DNA of 64,000 nt from Gonocerus acuteangulatus (GCA_946811695.1 OX328132.1:94469534-94533533), one strand, 5' to 3'; shown: positions 28,332-40,475, numbered from the stretch's first letter. The notes: generated by a model not told the origin, from the letters alone. Program-made: numbers and translations.

Positions 28332-29961
28332 ATCAAGTTCTGGTTACTTAGAATCATGGGATTCTGTTAAAATATTTTCTTCATGTTTGAAATTCATACA
28401 TACAAAGATGTTTAAATGTTGGTTACGTTTGGAGAAAGGATGGATTAGAATAAAATATTTTATTAAGAGACATGAAACGTTTTGGGAGCTTCGCATATTT
28501 TCCTTAATATCTCGAAAACGGTTGGGAAATCGTGGTAAGTGGATAGAAACTATTTGAAAGCTTACTAAATTCTCTACAAAAAATATTATTAAACATTTTT
28601 TGATTAGGTGATGTCAATCGGAATAATAAGTGCTTAAAACTTCAAATACGTTTGTTTTGTTCTTTTGAACGGGTTTTTGTCGTTGTTTTTGTAATTTTTG
28701 TCTCTTTCCCTTAGTTTTTTATTGCTTTTTATTTCCGTAATTTCTTATATTAGGAAAATGTATTTGTGTGTAGAACAGGATAGGTAAAATGTGAACCAAT
28801 TTTCTGTTGTTAGAAATAGATGGGTTAGAAAAATATGAGTACCTTTGCATAAATTCCTAGCAACCTGAAAATTTGCATTAACGTTAGGGTCAATATTATA
28901 ATGGAATTGGGAAAAGCCCTTATCGATCCCATGAGTGCAAACAATTTTATTCGAGGTCAAAGTTCGTGAGAAAAGGTTCTTACGAATTTTCATCGAAACG
29001 TTTAGTTTTATGGTAAAAATAGTTCAGACAAAAATTGTAGGTCGTGCAATTAAGTACAAAATTTGTCCTCACAATTTTTTTCAATAGATTAACCATTTCT
29101 GAGAAAAGGCGATTCCAGAATTATCTTTAGTTTTATTCAACATAATATGCCAGACTACACTAAGTTTGTCGAGAGGACAATACTGTACTACCTGCTCCTC
29201 TTTCTAAGGTCCTGACAATAGTACCGTTCGAGCCATAAGCTTGCACAATGACGTGCTTGACATTTTATAATATTAAACTCAAACAAGCTCATGAAGTAGT
29301 TCCTCTTTTTTTGTCGCTGTTTACTTTAGTTATTAATTTTTTTTTTATGTTGTATGCCTTATTTTTTAATTGGTTGCTGTTATTTTGATTGCATTTTTTT
29401 CAATAAAATAAGGCTAGTTAATGAGAAGCATGTTCACGCGTGTATAGAAAATAATTTCGGCGGGGGCTGGGAGAATTTCGGGAGTGGGGCTAGGAGAATT
29501 TCGGGGGGGCTGAGAGCTTTTTGGGGGTATGGAATACTAACAATCTAGAACTTGGAATAGTTAGACAATTAAAACGCTATTACACCCAAAAGAAATTATT
29601 TTTTTCTGAACTGAGTGATCTTATTATTATTTTTAAGGTTTTTACGACACATTTTTACCAATTGGGGGAGGGGTGCAGCCCTCTCAGCCCCCCCTTATAT
29701 ACGCCCATGCATGTTTGTATTTTGTTGCTTTGCTTTAGAATGTGAGCCGGATTGTGTAATTTCCGTTTCCGTGTAAGTTAGCTACTGTCGGATTCCCTGA
29801 CCCCTTGTTATCACTTTTATTCGAGATGTTCGAGAGGATGTTGACAATTTTCACGAGATATATACAAAAAAAAAACGCTTATCTCTATTCTATGATTTTC
29901 AAATGACACTAGGGATATGAACGGAACCACGCTAAGATGATGCAGTTCCTGCGAGTCGGAC
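28332..29961 (+). mobile_element. HINE copy H12, 5'-truncated, 3' end intact
   Basis: Forward 3' terminus at 29924-29961, with ACGCTAAGATGATG, CAG-TTC-CTG hairpin and GTCGGAC. Interior of the forward family lies at 28340-28760. The middle (28800-29400) is not recognisable, and a MITE lies at 29429-29709. Confidence 0.5.
29429..29709. mobile_element. Second copy of the GGGCGTATAT MITE
   Basis: The right end ATATACGCCCATG is intact; the left end is degraded (CATGTTCACGCGTGTATA). The interior, with GGAATACTAA and AAAACGCTATTACAC, matches 10585-10836. The target duplication is unclear. Confidence 0.6.
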
Positions 29962-30519
29962 GTTTTTTTTCAAAATGTGACTGTCCCATCCAAAATTCTC
30001 TGAGACCATTTTTTGTAGATAATTTAGTAAGCTTTCGAAAGGTTCATATAAATTTCAAACATATATAAATATAATAACATTAATTAAAATAAATAAATTT
30101 TAATTATAAAATGTAGTTTTATTCCACATATGAGCTTTTGACAATGAGAAATATGGCTCCAGATTCTAACCTGTTCCTGAAGTTAATTCCAACATTCAAT
30201 TCATGTTTCTAAATGACATTGTTCGGAGGAACGGAAATAGTAAAACATAATGCTGCAAATGGTCAACAATTTAATTTAACATTCAAAATCAAAGGCCAAG
30301 TTTATCACAAAGTGGGATAATTGCTGCCAATGCCAAACAAACCACATCAATTTTTACAAATATACTTTATGGAAGGTTAGGACTCTGAAAGCGCACTCGC
30401 CAATCGCGTGGATGCACGTTTAGGCTACATTAACCTCAATTCACGGTTTGCAAGGCGCATCGTCAGTCTAGCCCAAGAAGGATATACAACGAGTACTTAC
30501 AAGCTTATAAACTCAAAAA
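29962..30519. other. Unassigned AT-rich stretch
   Basis: No recognised gene or element. The last 50 bases return to HINE interior text (CGAGTACTTACAAGC). Confidence 0.3.
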
Positions 30520-31267
30520 CTCCAAACGTAACCAAAATTTCAAAATATTAGTTTTGATGAAATTCGAACATGCAGAAAATGTTTCAACTGAATCCCATAA
30601 TTCTAAGTACCAAAATCAAAGACAAAAAGAACAGTTCGAATAAGCGAAATCAATGACTTTAAAGGTTTAAGGACTTATTTCTCCGATTGACATCGCCTAA
30701 TCAAAACTTTAATTAGAACCTTTTTTGTAGAGCATTTAGTAAGCTTTCTAATGGTAACCTTATCTTATGCAAGATTCTCAACCTTTTTCGAAATATTAAG
30801 GAAAGTATACAAAGTTACCAAAATTTTTTATTTCTGTCAATAAAATATTTTATTCTAACCCTTCCTTAACTCCAAACGTAACAAAAATGTCAACATATTA
30901 GTTTTAATGAAAGTAGAACATGCAGAAAATGTTTCAACTGAATCCCATGATTCTAAGTACCCAAACCAAAAACGGTATTCAAAAAATATTTTTCCAATTT
31001 TCTCGAAAACGGTTAAAGCTATCGCCTTGAAAATGATTTCATTCGTTTCCCTAGCCCAAGAAGCATATAAAACGAGTACTTACAAGCTTATGAACTCAAA
31101 AACGTAAGCGTTACGATTTTTTTTTGCGCGAATTTCACCCCAAACGCCTTCTTCCAGTGGGCGGATTCTGCTGGTTAACGAACTTGACCTTTCAAATTGG
31201 AAGACGGATTTTCGTACCAAATTTCATCACAATCGGACCATTAGGGAAGCCAGAAATGAGCGAACAG

Positions 31268-31332
<65 letters not shown>

Positions 31333-31472
31333 CACAAATTTGAACCACCGTTATTTTCGGTCTCTATGGGTTCTGAAACGCGAAATTTTCTAGTCGGCAC
31401 TTCCGGATTGTTTCATTGTATCAACCTTATAAGCGGGGTTCCTCCCTATGGTTGAGGGAGGAACCGCGCTAA
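30520..31472 (-). mobile_element. HINE copy H13, 3'-truncated, 5' end intact
   Basis: Interior, (TA)n at 31271-31334 and the reverse 5' terminus ending GGAACCGCGCTAA are present. The reverse 3' end is missing on the left. Confidence 0.6.
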
Positions 31473-31912
31473 AAGATTCGTTCAAATAAACGAAATTACC
31501 TATGTTTTAAGTACTTATTTCTCCAAATATGACCATCCCATCGCAAATGTCTTCAAAACATTTTTTGTAGAGAATTTGGTAATCTTTCGAATGGTAATCT
31601 TTTGCTTGCCAAGATTCTGAACCGTTTACGTGATACTATTGAAAATATACGAAGTTCCCAAAACTTTTCATGACTAAAAATGAAATATTTTATTTTAATC
31701 CTTCCTTTACTCCAAACGTAACCAAAATTTCAACATATTAGTTTTGATAAAATTCAAACATGCAGAAAATGTTTCAACTGAATCCCATGATTCTAAGTAC
31801 TAAAATCAAAGACAAAAAGTCCGACTCGCAGGAACTGCCTCATCTTAGCGCGGTTCCGTTCTTATCCCTAGTCTAATTTCGAAAGATTAAAATAGAAGCA
31901 GTTATTATTTTG

Positions 31913-31991
31913 TTGAGAGGAGATCGTTGACCGTTGATGATGAAAGGTAGGGATTGTCCGGGTTCGGTCACTGCTACTTAATAATACATAT

Positions 31992-32028
<37 letters not shown>

Positions 32029-32101
32029 CACACACATATGTGTATGTATGTGGGCATATATATGTACATATGTGTGCGTGTATATGTGTATGTGTATATG
32101 C

Positions 32102-32157
<56 letters not shown>

Positions 32158-32167
32158 TATATATATA

Positions 32168-32211
<44 letters not shown>

Positions 32212-32358
32212 AGGTATATTTACATAGATATGTGCATATATTAGTGTTAAATATGTCCTACTTGTACTTACAGCCCTGATGAAGGCTTGAAGTTCAAGCC
32301 GAAACGTCGGCACAATAAAACCATTTTTACGATAAAAGTAGCAGTGACCGAACCCCGA
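31913..32358. mobile_element. Hammerhead-bearing fold-back element with microsatellite core
   Basis: Flanked by CAGTTATTATTTTG (31899-31912) and CAGTTATTGTTTTG (32359-32372), a 14-bp duplication with one difference. The ends are GGTTCGGTCACTGCTACTTA and its inverse. The centre is a mixed TA/TG microsatellite (about 31986-32245). Only the right arm keeps the hammerhead. The related element at 57645-57940 has both arms. Confidence 0.7.
32273..32311 (+). ncRNA. Hammerhead ribozyme motif
   Basis: The core CTGATGA is followed by a stem-loop (GGCTTGAA paired with TTCAAGCC), then GAAACGTC, then GGC, which pairs with the GCC preceding the core. These are the conserved hammerhead nucleotides with a GUC cleavage site and a very short stem III in which ACGT is self-complementary. 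That form is known from Penelope-like retroelements and often acts as a dimer. Activity is inferred. Confidence 0.7.
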
Positions 32359-33558
32359 CAGTTATTGTTTTGGTTCCAACAGTCTTGAAAGGTAGGATTT
32401 ACAATCTTACCTGGAAGGGTCGGCATCACTAGAAACATTCCCGCTAGTTACAAGGTCTTGGAATCTTGGAACTCTATATTTCTAACAATAAATTGTTTTT
32501 GTTATTTTACTAAACCTGTTTTATTTTCGAATACATTATCCAACTATAAGCAATTAAAAAATAACAAGGAATAAAAAACAGACAAAAAGAACAGTTCGAA
32601 TAAGCGAAATCAATTACTTTAAAGCTTTAAGCTCTTATTTCTCCGATTGTCATCGCCTAATCAAAACTTTCATTGGAACCTTTTATGTAGAGCATTTAAT
32701 AAGCTTTCTAATGGTATTCTTCCGTTTACCAAGATTTTCAACCGTTTTCGAGATATTAATGAAAGTTCCCAAAATTTACATTATTTCTAGCAACAGAAAA
32801 TTGGTCTTATTTTTCATATCCTGTTTTACACACAAAATTTTCCCAACATAAGAAATTACAAAAATAAAAAGCAATAAAAAACAAAGGGAAAGAGACAAAA
32901 ATTACAAAAAGAACGACAAAAACCCGTTCTTAAGAACAAAACAGACGTATTTGAAGTTTTAAGCACTTATTTCTCCGATTGACATAACCTAATCAAAAAT
33001 AGTTTTAGAATATTTTTTGTAGAGAATTTAGAAAGCTTTCAAATAGTTTCTATCCACTTACCACGATTTCCCAACCGTGTTCGAGATATTAATGAAAGTA
33101 TACCAAGTTCCCAAAACTTTTCTTGTCTGTTCATAAAATATTTTATTCTAACCCTTCCTTAACTCCAAACGTAACAAAACTTTCAACATATTAGTTTTAA
33201 TGAATGTAGAACATGCATATAATGTTTCAACTGAATCCCGTAATTCTAAGTACCCAAACCAAAAACGGTATTCAAAAATTATTTTTCCAATTTTCTCGAA
33301 AACGGTTAAAGCTATCGCCTTGAAAATGGTTCCATTCGTTTTCCTAGCCCAAGAAGCCTATAAAAAGAGTACTTACAAGCTTATGAACTCAAAAACGTAA
33401 GCGTTACGATTTTTTTTGCGCGAATTTCGCCCCAAATGCCATCTTCCAGTGGGCGGATTTTGCTGGTTAACGAACTTGACCTTTCAAATTGGACGACGGA
33501 TTTTGTACCAAATTTCATCAAAATCGGACCATCAGGGAAGCCAGAAATGAGCGAACAG

Positions 33559-33623
<65 letters not shown>

Positions 33624-33731
33624 TCCGTCTCGCAGGACTGCATCATCTTAGCGCGGTTCCGTTCATATCCCAGGTCTAATTTGGAAAGATTAAAATAGAA
33701 GAAGTTATTATTTTGGTTCCACCAGTCTTTT

Positions 33732-33889
33732 TTAGCGCGGTTCCTCCCTCCCCCATAGGGAGGAACCCCGCTTATAGGGTTGATACAATGAAACAATCCG
33801 GAAGTGCCGACTAGAAAATTTCGCGTTTCAGAACCCCTAGAGACCGAAAATAACGGTGGTTCAAATTTGTATATATATATATATGTATA

Positions 33890-33963
<74 letters not shown>

Positions 33964-35207
33964 CGAACAGACGCTCTCTAGCTAGAAGACGAATGGTCCG
34001 ATTTTGATGAAATTTGGTACAAAAATCCTTCGTCCAATTTGAAAGGTCAAGTTCGTTAACCAGCAAAATCCGCCTACTGGAAGATGGCGTTTGGGGCGAA
34101 ATTCGCGCAAAAAAAATCGTAACGCTTACGTTTTTGAGTTCATAAGCTTCTAAGTACTCGTTTTATATGATTCCTGGGCTAGGAAAACGAATGAAACCAT
34201 TTTCAAGGCGATAGCTTTAACCGTTTTCGAGAAAATTGGAAAAATATTTTTTGAATACCGTTTTTGGTTTGGGTACTTAGAATCATGGGATTCAGTTGAA
34301 ACATTTTCTGCATGTTCTACTTTCATCAAAACTAATATGTTGAAATTTTGGTTACGTTTGGAGTAAAGGAAGGGTTAGAATAAAATATTTTATTAACAGA
34401 CTTAAAAAGTTTTGGTAACTTTGTATATTTTCCTTAATATCTCGAAAAAGGTTGAGAATCTTGGTAAACGAAAGAATACCATTAGAAAGCTTACTAAATG
34501 CTCTACAAAAAAGGTTCTGATGAATGTTTTGATTAGGCGATGTCAATCGGAGAAATAAGTGCTTAAAACATTAAAGTAATTGATTTTGCTTATTCGAACT
34601 GTTCTTTTTGTCTGTTTTTATTCCTTGTTATTTTTTAATTGCTTATAGTTGGATAATGTATTTTACAATAAAACAGATTAGGCAAAATAAGAAAAACAAT
34701 TCATTGTTAGAAATATAGCTTGCCAAGAGAAAAAGATTCGTTGACGTCTTTTGAATATTTTCAATTGCCTTTATGCTGTTGGTTTTTTTATTTTATTTCT
34801 TAATTGATTTTATCTTTAGAATTATTACTATAGTAAAAGAACACAGGAATGTGTGAAAATATTTGATATTTTCCAATTCATTGAAACGTATGAAATGAAG
34901 TATCGGTAGAAGAGGATTCTAGGGTCTTGCGGACCTGACCCCAGGTATAGCCAGCCATAAAACCCTTTGAACAAAGGCCGAGGAAAATATTATCTGTTTC
35001 TATTCTATGCTTTTCAAATGAGAATAGGGATATGAACAGGAACCGGGGTCTCCCGTGGTCTAATGGCTAGCGCCTTGGATTCATAAACGGGAGATGGTGG
35101 GTTCGATTCCCAACCTCCGGCAGGAATTTTATCATCCCACGGCTCGCTGGTGAAATTCCTCGCTACACCCTGGATGTCGGCGCTAATGACCTAGATGTAG
35201 ATGTGCC

Positions 35208-35253
<46 letters not shown>

Positions 35254-35292
35254 GGAACCGCGCTAAGATGACGCAGTTCCTGCGAGTCGGAC
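33732..35292 (+). mobile_element. HINE copy H16 with SINE, inverted sister of H4
   Basis: 5' terminus at 33732, (TA)n at 33869-33962, 3' terminus ending GTCGGAC at 35292. The flanks join as ACCAGTCTTT-TTTAAATTAATT, the uninterrupted form of which is read in reverse at 22615-22640. It matches 4790-6336 in reverse, including the SINE position. Confidence 0.7.
35045..35251 (+). mobile_element. tRNA-derived SINE within H16
   Basis: Starts GGGGTCTCCCGTGGTCTA, B box GGTTCGATTCC, long A tail (about 35210-35251). It sits at the same HINE position as the 4831-5014 SINE, so both descend from one insertion. Confidence 0.8.
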
Positions 35293-36669
35293 TTTTTTTA
35301 AATTAATTATTATAATGGCGTGTCAACCCTTAAGGTCACTAACGCCATTCCTGTGAGTAGTAAAGTCTTGAAAGGTCATGATTTACAATCTTACCTGGAA
35401 GGGTCCGCTACACTAGAAACAGACCCGCTAGTGACAGGGTCTTGGAATCTTGGAAATCTATATTTCTAACAATAAATTGTTTTTGTTATTTTACTTAACC
35501 AGTTTTATTGTCAAATACATTATCCAACTATAAGCAATTAAAAAATAACAAGAAATAAAACAGACAAAAAGAAACATTGGAATAAACGAAATCAATTAAT
35601 TTAAAGCTTTAAGCACTTTTTTCTCCGATTGACATCGCCTAATTAGAACTTTCTTCGGAACCTTTTTTGTAGAGCATTTAGTAAGCTTCCGAATGGTAAT
35701 CTTCCGCTTCACAAGATTGTCAACGATTTTCGAGATGCTAACGAAATTATACAAAGTTACCAAAACTTTTTTTGTCTGTTAATAAAATATTTTATTCTAA
35801 CCCTTCCTTTATTCTAAACGTAACAAAAATTTCAACATATTAGTGTTGATGAAACTCCAACATGCAGAAAATGTTTCAACTGTATCCCATAATTCTAAGT
35901 ACCAAAATCAAAGACAAAAAACCCTCCCTAGGAAGGACGCTAGGCAGTTGAAAAGCTTTTTATCTTGGAAATCCATATCTCTAACATTAAATTGTTTTTC
36001 TTATTTTTCTTAACCTGTTTTATTTTTAAATACATTATCCAACAATAAGCAATTAAAAAATAACAAGGAATAAAAAACAGACAAAAAGAACAGTTCGATT
36101 AAGCGAAGTCAATTACTTTAAAGTTTTAAGCTCTTATTTCTCCGATTGACATCGCCTAATCAAAACTTTCATTAGAACCTTTTTTTTAGAGCATTTAATA
36201 AGCTTTCTAATGGTATTCTTCCCTTTACCAAGATTCTCAACCTTTTTCGAGATATTAAGGAAAGTAAACAAAGTTACTACAACATTTTGTGTCTGTTAAT
36301 AAAATATTTTATTCTAACCCTTCCTTAACTCCAAACGTAACCAAAATTTCAACATATTAGTTTTGATGAAAGTAGAACATGCAGAAAATGTTTCAACTGA
36401 ATCCCATGATTCTAAGTACCCAAACCAAAAACGGTATTCAAAAAATATTTTTCCAATTTTCTCGAAAACGGTTAAAGCTATCGCCTTGAAAATGGTTTCA
36501 TTCGTTTTCCTAGTCCAGGAATCATATAAAACGAGTACTTAGAAGCTTATGAACTCAAAAACGTAAGCGTTACGATTTTTTTTGCGCGAATTTCGCCCCA
36601 AACGCCATCTTCCAGTAAGCGGATTTTGCTGGTTAACGAACTTGACCTTTCAAATTGGACGAAGGATTT

Positions 36670-36743
<74 letters not shown>

Positions 36744-36880
36744 CAAATTTGAACCACCGTTATTTTCGGTCTCTAGGGGTTCTGAAACGCGAAATTTTCT
36801 AGTCGGCACTTCCGGATTGTTTCATTGTATCAACCCTATAAGCGGGGTTCCTCCCTATGGGGGAGGGAGGAACCGCGCTA

Positions 36881-36915
<35 letters not shown>

Positions 36916-37057
36916 CAAATTTGAACTACCATCATTTTCGGTTTCCAGAGAGGTTCTGAAACGCAAAATTTTCTAGTCGGCACTTCCGGATTGTTTCATT
37001 GTATCAACCCTATAAGCGGGGTTCCTCCCTATGAGGGAGGGAGGAACCGCGCTAAAA

Positions 37058-37101
37058 GTCCGACTCGCAGCAACTGCGTCATCTTAGCGCGGTTCCTGTT
37101 C
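37058..37101 (-). mobile_element. Truncated HINE 3' end (H17)
   Basis: Only 44 bp of a reverse 3' terminus (GTCCGACTCGCAGC through GCGCGGTTCCTGTTC) remain before a SINE T-run. The rest of the HINE is not found on the other side of the SINE. Confidence 0.65.
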
Positions 37102-37292
37102 TTTTTTTTTTTTTTTTTTTTTTTTTTACGGCGCATCTACATCTAGGTCATTAGCGCCGACATCCAGGGTGCAGCGAGGAATTTTACCAGCGAGCCGTAG
37201 GATGATAAAATTCCTGCCGGAGGTTGGGAATCGAACCCACCATCTCCCGCTTATGAATCCAAGGCGCTAGCCATTAGACCACGGGAGACCCC
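37102..37292 (-). mobile_element. tRNA-derived SINE (SINE-1 of the crossed pair)
   Basis: T-run at 37102-37127, SINE body, B-box complement, and GAGACCCC at its head. The right flank is CCATCACGCTATT (37293-37305), which is not the duplicate of its left flank but of the left flank of the SINE at 39376. Confidence 0.8.
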
Positions 37293-37293
37293 C

Positions 37294-37530
37294 CATCACG
37301 CTATTGTCAGCAATCCTGATAAAGAACCATCTGGAGAGTATATTCAATGCACTGTTGCTGATGTTGCTGGAATCGTTGTTTGCGACCGTGGAGCTACGTG
37401 AGAAATCCTGATTCGAAGAAGAAATAATTATCTTGAGTCCATTGCTGATACACGCCATTCATACTACGTTCTTCAATATCCGCTAATGTTCTGGAAGCGA
37501 CAAGGCGGATATTGCATAAATATTTACAAA
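37294..37530 (+). pseudogene. Helitron/Helentron Rep-helicase N-terminal domain fragment
   Basis: The frame reads HHAIVSNPDKEPSGEY, VADVAGIVV, an in-frame stop, then ESIADTRHSYYVLQYPLMFW. This follows the Helitron-like N domain, with its H-R-x-Y-x-x-L-Q-Y-P-L-x-F-W motif. It begins exactly at the SINE-1 border, and its expected upstream codons lie at 39342-39375. It is a relic. Confidence 0.7.
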
Positions 37531-37860
37531 TAATTATTATTGATAAATACCGGACTTTTTGAAAGTCTTAGGCCAACAATTAGTCAAGAACCATGGCATA
37601 TGTTGGTTGCAAATTCTTTTTCTACCTGGTTGTCTCAAACAAAAGATTTAGATATGTATGGAAGAACAAGGTTTAATGGTTATTTAGTCAGGAAACGAAG
37701 ATGAAGCAGGAGAATGAAGCAGAAAGAAAAGGAAAAGGTCTTTTTTGTCCTTACAATAAAAACAATAAATATTCTTCATTTTGTGACACATATGGCAAAT
37801 GCGTGTGCAAGGAACATTGTTCACTTGTTTGCACTTAATGTAAGACTTACGTTTTTTTTT
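37531..37860 (+). pseudogene. piggyBac-like transposase C-terminal relic
   Basis: At about 37690-37850 the frame encodes a basic stretch and then a cysteine-rich tail with LFCPYNKNNKYSSFC and YGKCVCKEHCS. The order C-x9-C-x5-C-x-C-x2-H matches the zinc-binding tail of piggyBac transposases. Upstream (37570-37680) reads YGRTRFNGYLV, probably the same relic. No terminal repeat was found. Confidence 0.5.
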
Positions 37861-39095
37861 ATTTTTCCTTATTAAATAAAAACTGACAGCCCTCCCCCCC
37901 CCCCCCATTTCGCCACTACCACATCCCCCCCCTACAATCTTCCCTTTCCTCATCCTCCTAGTCCACTCAAAAAGTTTTAAAACTTTGAAACGTGCTGTAA
38001 TGGTTCGCGCTATTCGCCAGGCTCAGCTAGTCCAAACAAGGACGTTGTTTGTTTTTAAAAGATAACTAGACACCCATTGGGCTTATAGAGTTCCAATTGC
38101 ACTTCAAATAAAGCTAGTTAAATTTACCATAACTTTCATTCTCATGAGCTGACAAATTGGGTACACACTACTGGGGTGGCCCCGAACAACACCCCGAAAA
38201 ATCAGCGTTAAGCGTTTTTTTGTGAACTCGATGTTTTAGGTGATTGGACTATTATGCAGGAAATTTATTAAGCTTTCGAATGTTCACCTTCCACTTACTT
38301 TCTCAATCCTTCTCAAAGTGGTTTTGCAACAATAATGAAAAGCCCAAAAACGCTAGTGTCGTCATATAAAAGATTCCTCTTTTTTTTTCTTTCTTTTTTT
38401 TGGGGTGAAATCAGATTCCTTGATTTCACCCAAAAAAAGTTTGAGTGAAAAAGATTCCTCTTGATTTATTTAAATTTTAACGTCCATTTATTATCGACGA
38501 CGATTCAGTGAATAGTGGTGCATAGCCTTTCTTAGTTGGTAGACTGATTAGTCTGGTTAATTCCGATATTTCTTTTGAACATCGTAACAAAGATATATAC
38601 TGAAAAATGTTTATATTTTGTCATGTGTGTCAATTTCATTATATACCTATATGCTTTTTCACCAAGAACTTAAAAAATAGTTCGATTTTAATGAGATGTT
38701 GAGTAGAAGTACTTTGTCTGATTCAACAGGTTAAGTTGGTTCACCATCAGAATTCGCATACCAGGACACAATTTTGCGTTCACAGGTTCCCAGCTACAAT
38801 TCAATGGTAATTAAAGATATAATATACATGAAAACCCACTAATAAAGGCGGCATGTTTAACTATCTTAATGTAACAAACAATCTTGCCATAGCCAATTTT
38901 TGAATCGTAGTTTTTAAAATAATTTCTATTTAATTTCTCATACAATATATTTTCATCTCAAATGTTTTAAAACAAGGTTACAAAAACGCGCTTATACTAC
39001 ACAATTTCTGCAAATGATTAAGTTCTTTCATTGAAAAATGGTGTTTATCTTTCATCGCTGCTATATCTAAATATATTATTTGATTTATTTTCCAG
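37861..39095. other. Presumed intron with repeat fragments
   Basis: C-rich tracts lie at about 37892-37930. A stretch at about 38060-38160 is the inverse of 18545-18625. HINE-interior-like text lies near 38265-38300. A 20-25 bp inverted repeat (CCAAAAAAAGTTTGAGTG area) is at 38370-38440. A pyrimidine-rich tract leads into the acceptor at 39094-39095. Confidence 0.4.
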
Positions 39096-39248
39096 CAAAT
39101 GCGAGAAGCAACAGACAAAAAGAAAGAATTGGAAAAAGAACACAGTGAGGCACTAGCACTACTTAGAGAGAAGCAGTCTGATATTCAGAGAAAAGTTTCA
39201 ACCACCTCTGAGAAAACTAAAGCTTATGAAAGCATTGAAACTCTCCAG
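39096..39248 (+). CDS. RIMBP: RIM-binding protein, coiled-coil exon A
   Basis: A 153-nt exon of 51 codons, phase 0 at both ends, between TTTATTTTCCAG and GTAATTATT. It reads QMREATDKKKELEKEHSEAL and continues with LREKQSDIQ. This matches the N-terminal coiled coil of RIM-BP (RIMBP2, TSPOAP1, fly Rbp), where M-R-E-A, E-L-E-x-E-H-x-x-A-L and K-Q-x-x-I are conserved. RIM-BPs link RIM and voltage-gated calcium channels at the presynaptic active zone. The segment 37293-39375 holding this exon has SINE borders with crossed target duplications, so its linkage to neighbours should be verified. Recognition is by motif, not by database search. Confidence 0.72.
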
Positions 39249-39341
39249 GTAATTATTTTATAATAAGAATTATTTAAACGAAATTGGGTATATAGTGGTA
39301 CAGCAGTTGCTATTGTTAGTACTTCACATTGAAATCACACA

Positions 39342-39373
39342 TGCACAAATTACAAGGTGACAATCCATCACGC

Positions 39374-39375
<2 letters not shown>
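39342..39375 (+). pseudogene. Upstream codons of the Helitron fragment at 37294
   Basis: CTNYKVTIHHA is read up to the SINE-2 border. The last codons (ATHHA-type text CCATCACGCTAT) are exactly those repeated at the start of the 37294 fragment. Rejoining 39375 to 37306 gives an uninterrupted Helitron-type frame. Confidence 0.5.
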
Positions 39376-39433
<58 letters not shown>

Positions 39434-39596
39434 GGCGCATCTACATCTAGGTCATTAGCGCCGACGTCCAGGGTGCAGCGAGGAATTTTACCAGCGAGCC
39501 ATGGGATGATAAAATTCCTGCCGGAGGTTGGGAATCGAACCCACCATCTCCCGCTTATGAATCCAAGGCGCTAGCCATTAGACCACGGGAGACCCC
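39376..39596 (-). mobile_element. tRNA-derived SINE (SINE-2 of the crossed pair)
   Basis: T-run at 39376-39431, then the same SINE body ending GAGACCCC at 39596. The left flank CCATCACGCTATT (39365-39377) has its duplicate beside SINE-1, not beside this copy, whose right flank is ATAGGCATGTTG. Confidence 0.8.
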
Positions 39597-40475
39597 ATAG
39601 GCATGTTGTTATAAAAAACTTTATTTTATTTTTATTACTATACTTCTTTCGGGTATCAATGTTTTGTGAATCGTCTTTATGGATTAAAATCAGCTGACTG
39701 GTTGGTGAATTTTCTCAACTTCAGTCATGATGAGGCCCTGATAGAAGAAGGCGTACTGCCCTGCTTTGGCTGTAAATTTAACATAATCATATAGGCACAT
39801 TAACTAGTATGAATTATTTTAATGATCTTCCACCTGCTATATAATAAGTGAATCAATAGGGCCAATTTTCAATAATTATCATTATCAGGGAATGGCTACT
39901 GAAGCAGTGGTAAACAAATGCTATAAAACATGTTTGTTGAAAACATTTTAATTTAGTTTGTTATGTAATGTACAACATTTAATTGGCCCCATTCTATGAA
40001 ATAAATAAAAATCTGTTGCCTCATCCTTATGATCATACATGGTCAAATAAATAATTAAATTAATTTAACCGTATTATATAATCTAGAATTAACAATGTGG
40101 TAAAATAAGCAATTCACTATTACATTACGGGGTATAGGCAGAACTAATTAATAATAACCTTTTAATACCTAATAATAAAGAAAAAGGGTAGTTTTTGATA
40201 TCATAATAAATAAAACAAGATACGATATATTAAAAAAAAGTATTAAAAAAATTAAAGCATGACTTGATTAAGGCAGCCATTGAACTGTCCTAAAGTAATT
40301 TATATTTTAAATAATTAGAGAACATGTTTAATTATTTATTTAAATAAATAAATAATTAGATATTTACTTTTGATCTCATTACAATACTCCTGTTTCATCT
40401 ATTATAAGGGAAGATAATGTAACATTACATTAAATAATATACTTAATGAAACGAGCTCTTACACACACACACACA

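Larger units (their letters stand above)
33623..36881 (-). mobile_element. HINE copy H15 inserted in the (TA)n of H14
   Basis: Reverse 3' terminus at 33623 (GTCCGTCTCGCAGG) right after ATATATAAAA; reverse 5' terminus ending at 36881 followed by TATATACATATAT. It contains the oppositely oriented HINE 33732-35292. Its interior block is duplicated (about 35570-35900 and 36060-36420). Confidence 0.65.
31819..37055 (-). mobile_element. HINE copy H14, outermost of a multi-level nest
   Basis: The reverse 3' terminus is at 31819 and the reverse 5' terminus ends at 37055. Its (TA)n is split: it stops at about 33622 where another HINE begins, and resumes at 36882 directly after that HINE ends, continuing into TACAAATTTGAAC. 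A hammerhead fold-back (31913-32358) is also inserted in it. Host copy, inserted HINE, HINE within it and SINE within that give four levels. Confidence 0.65.

Noticed and set aside
35045..35110. tRNA gene
   Set aside because: A and B boxes are present but the anticodon and acceptor arms do not pair well, and the sequence continues into a SINE body with an A tail and target duplications.
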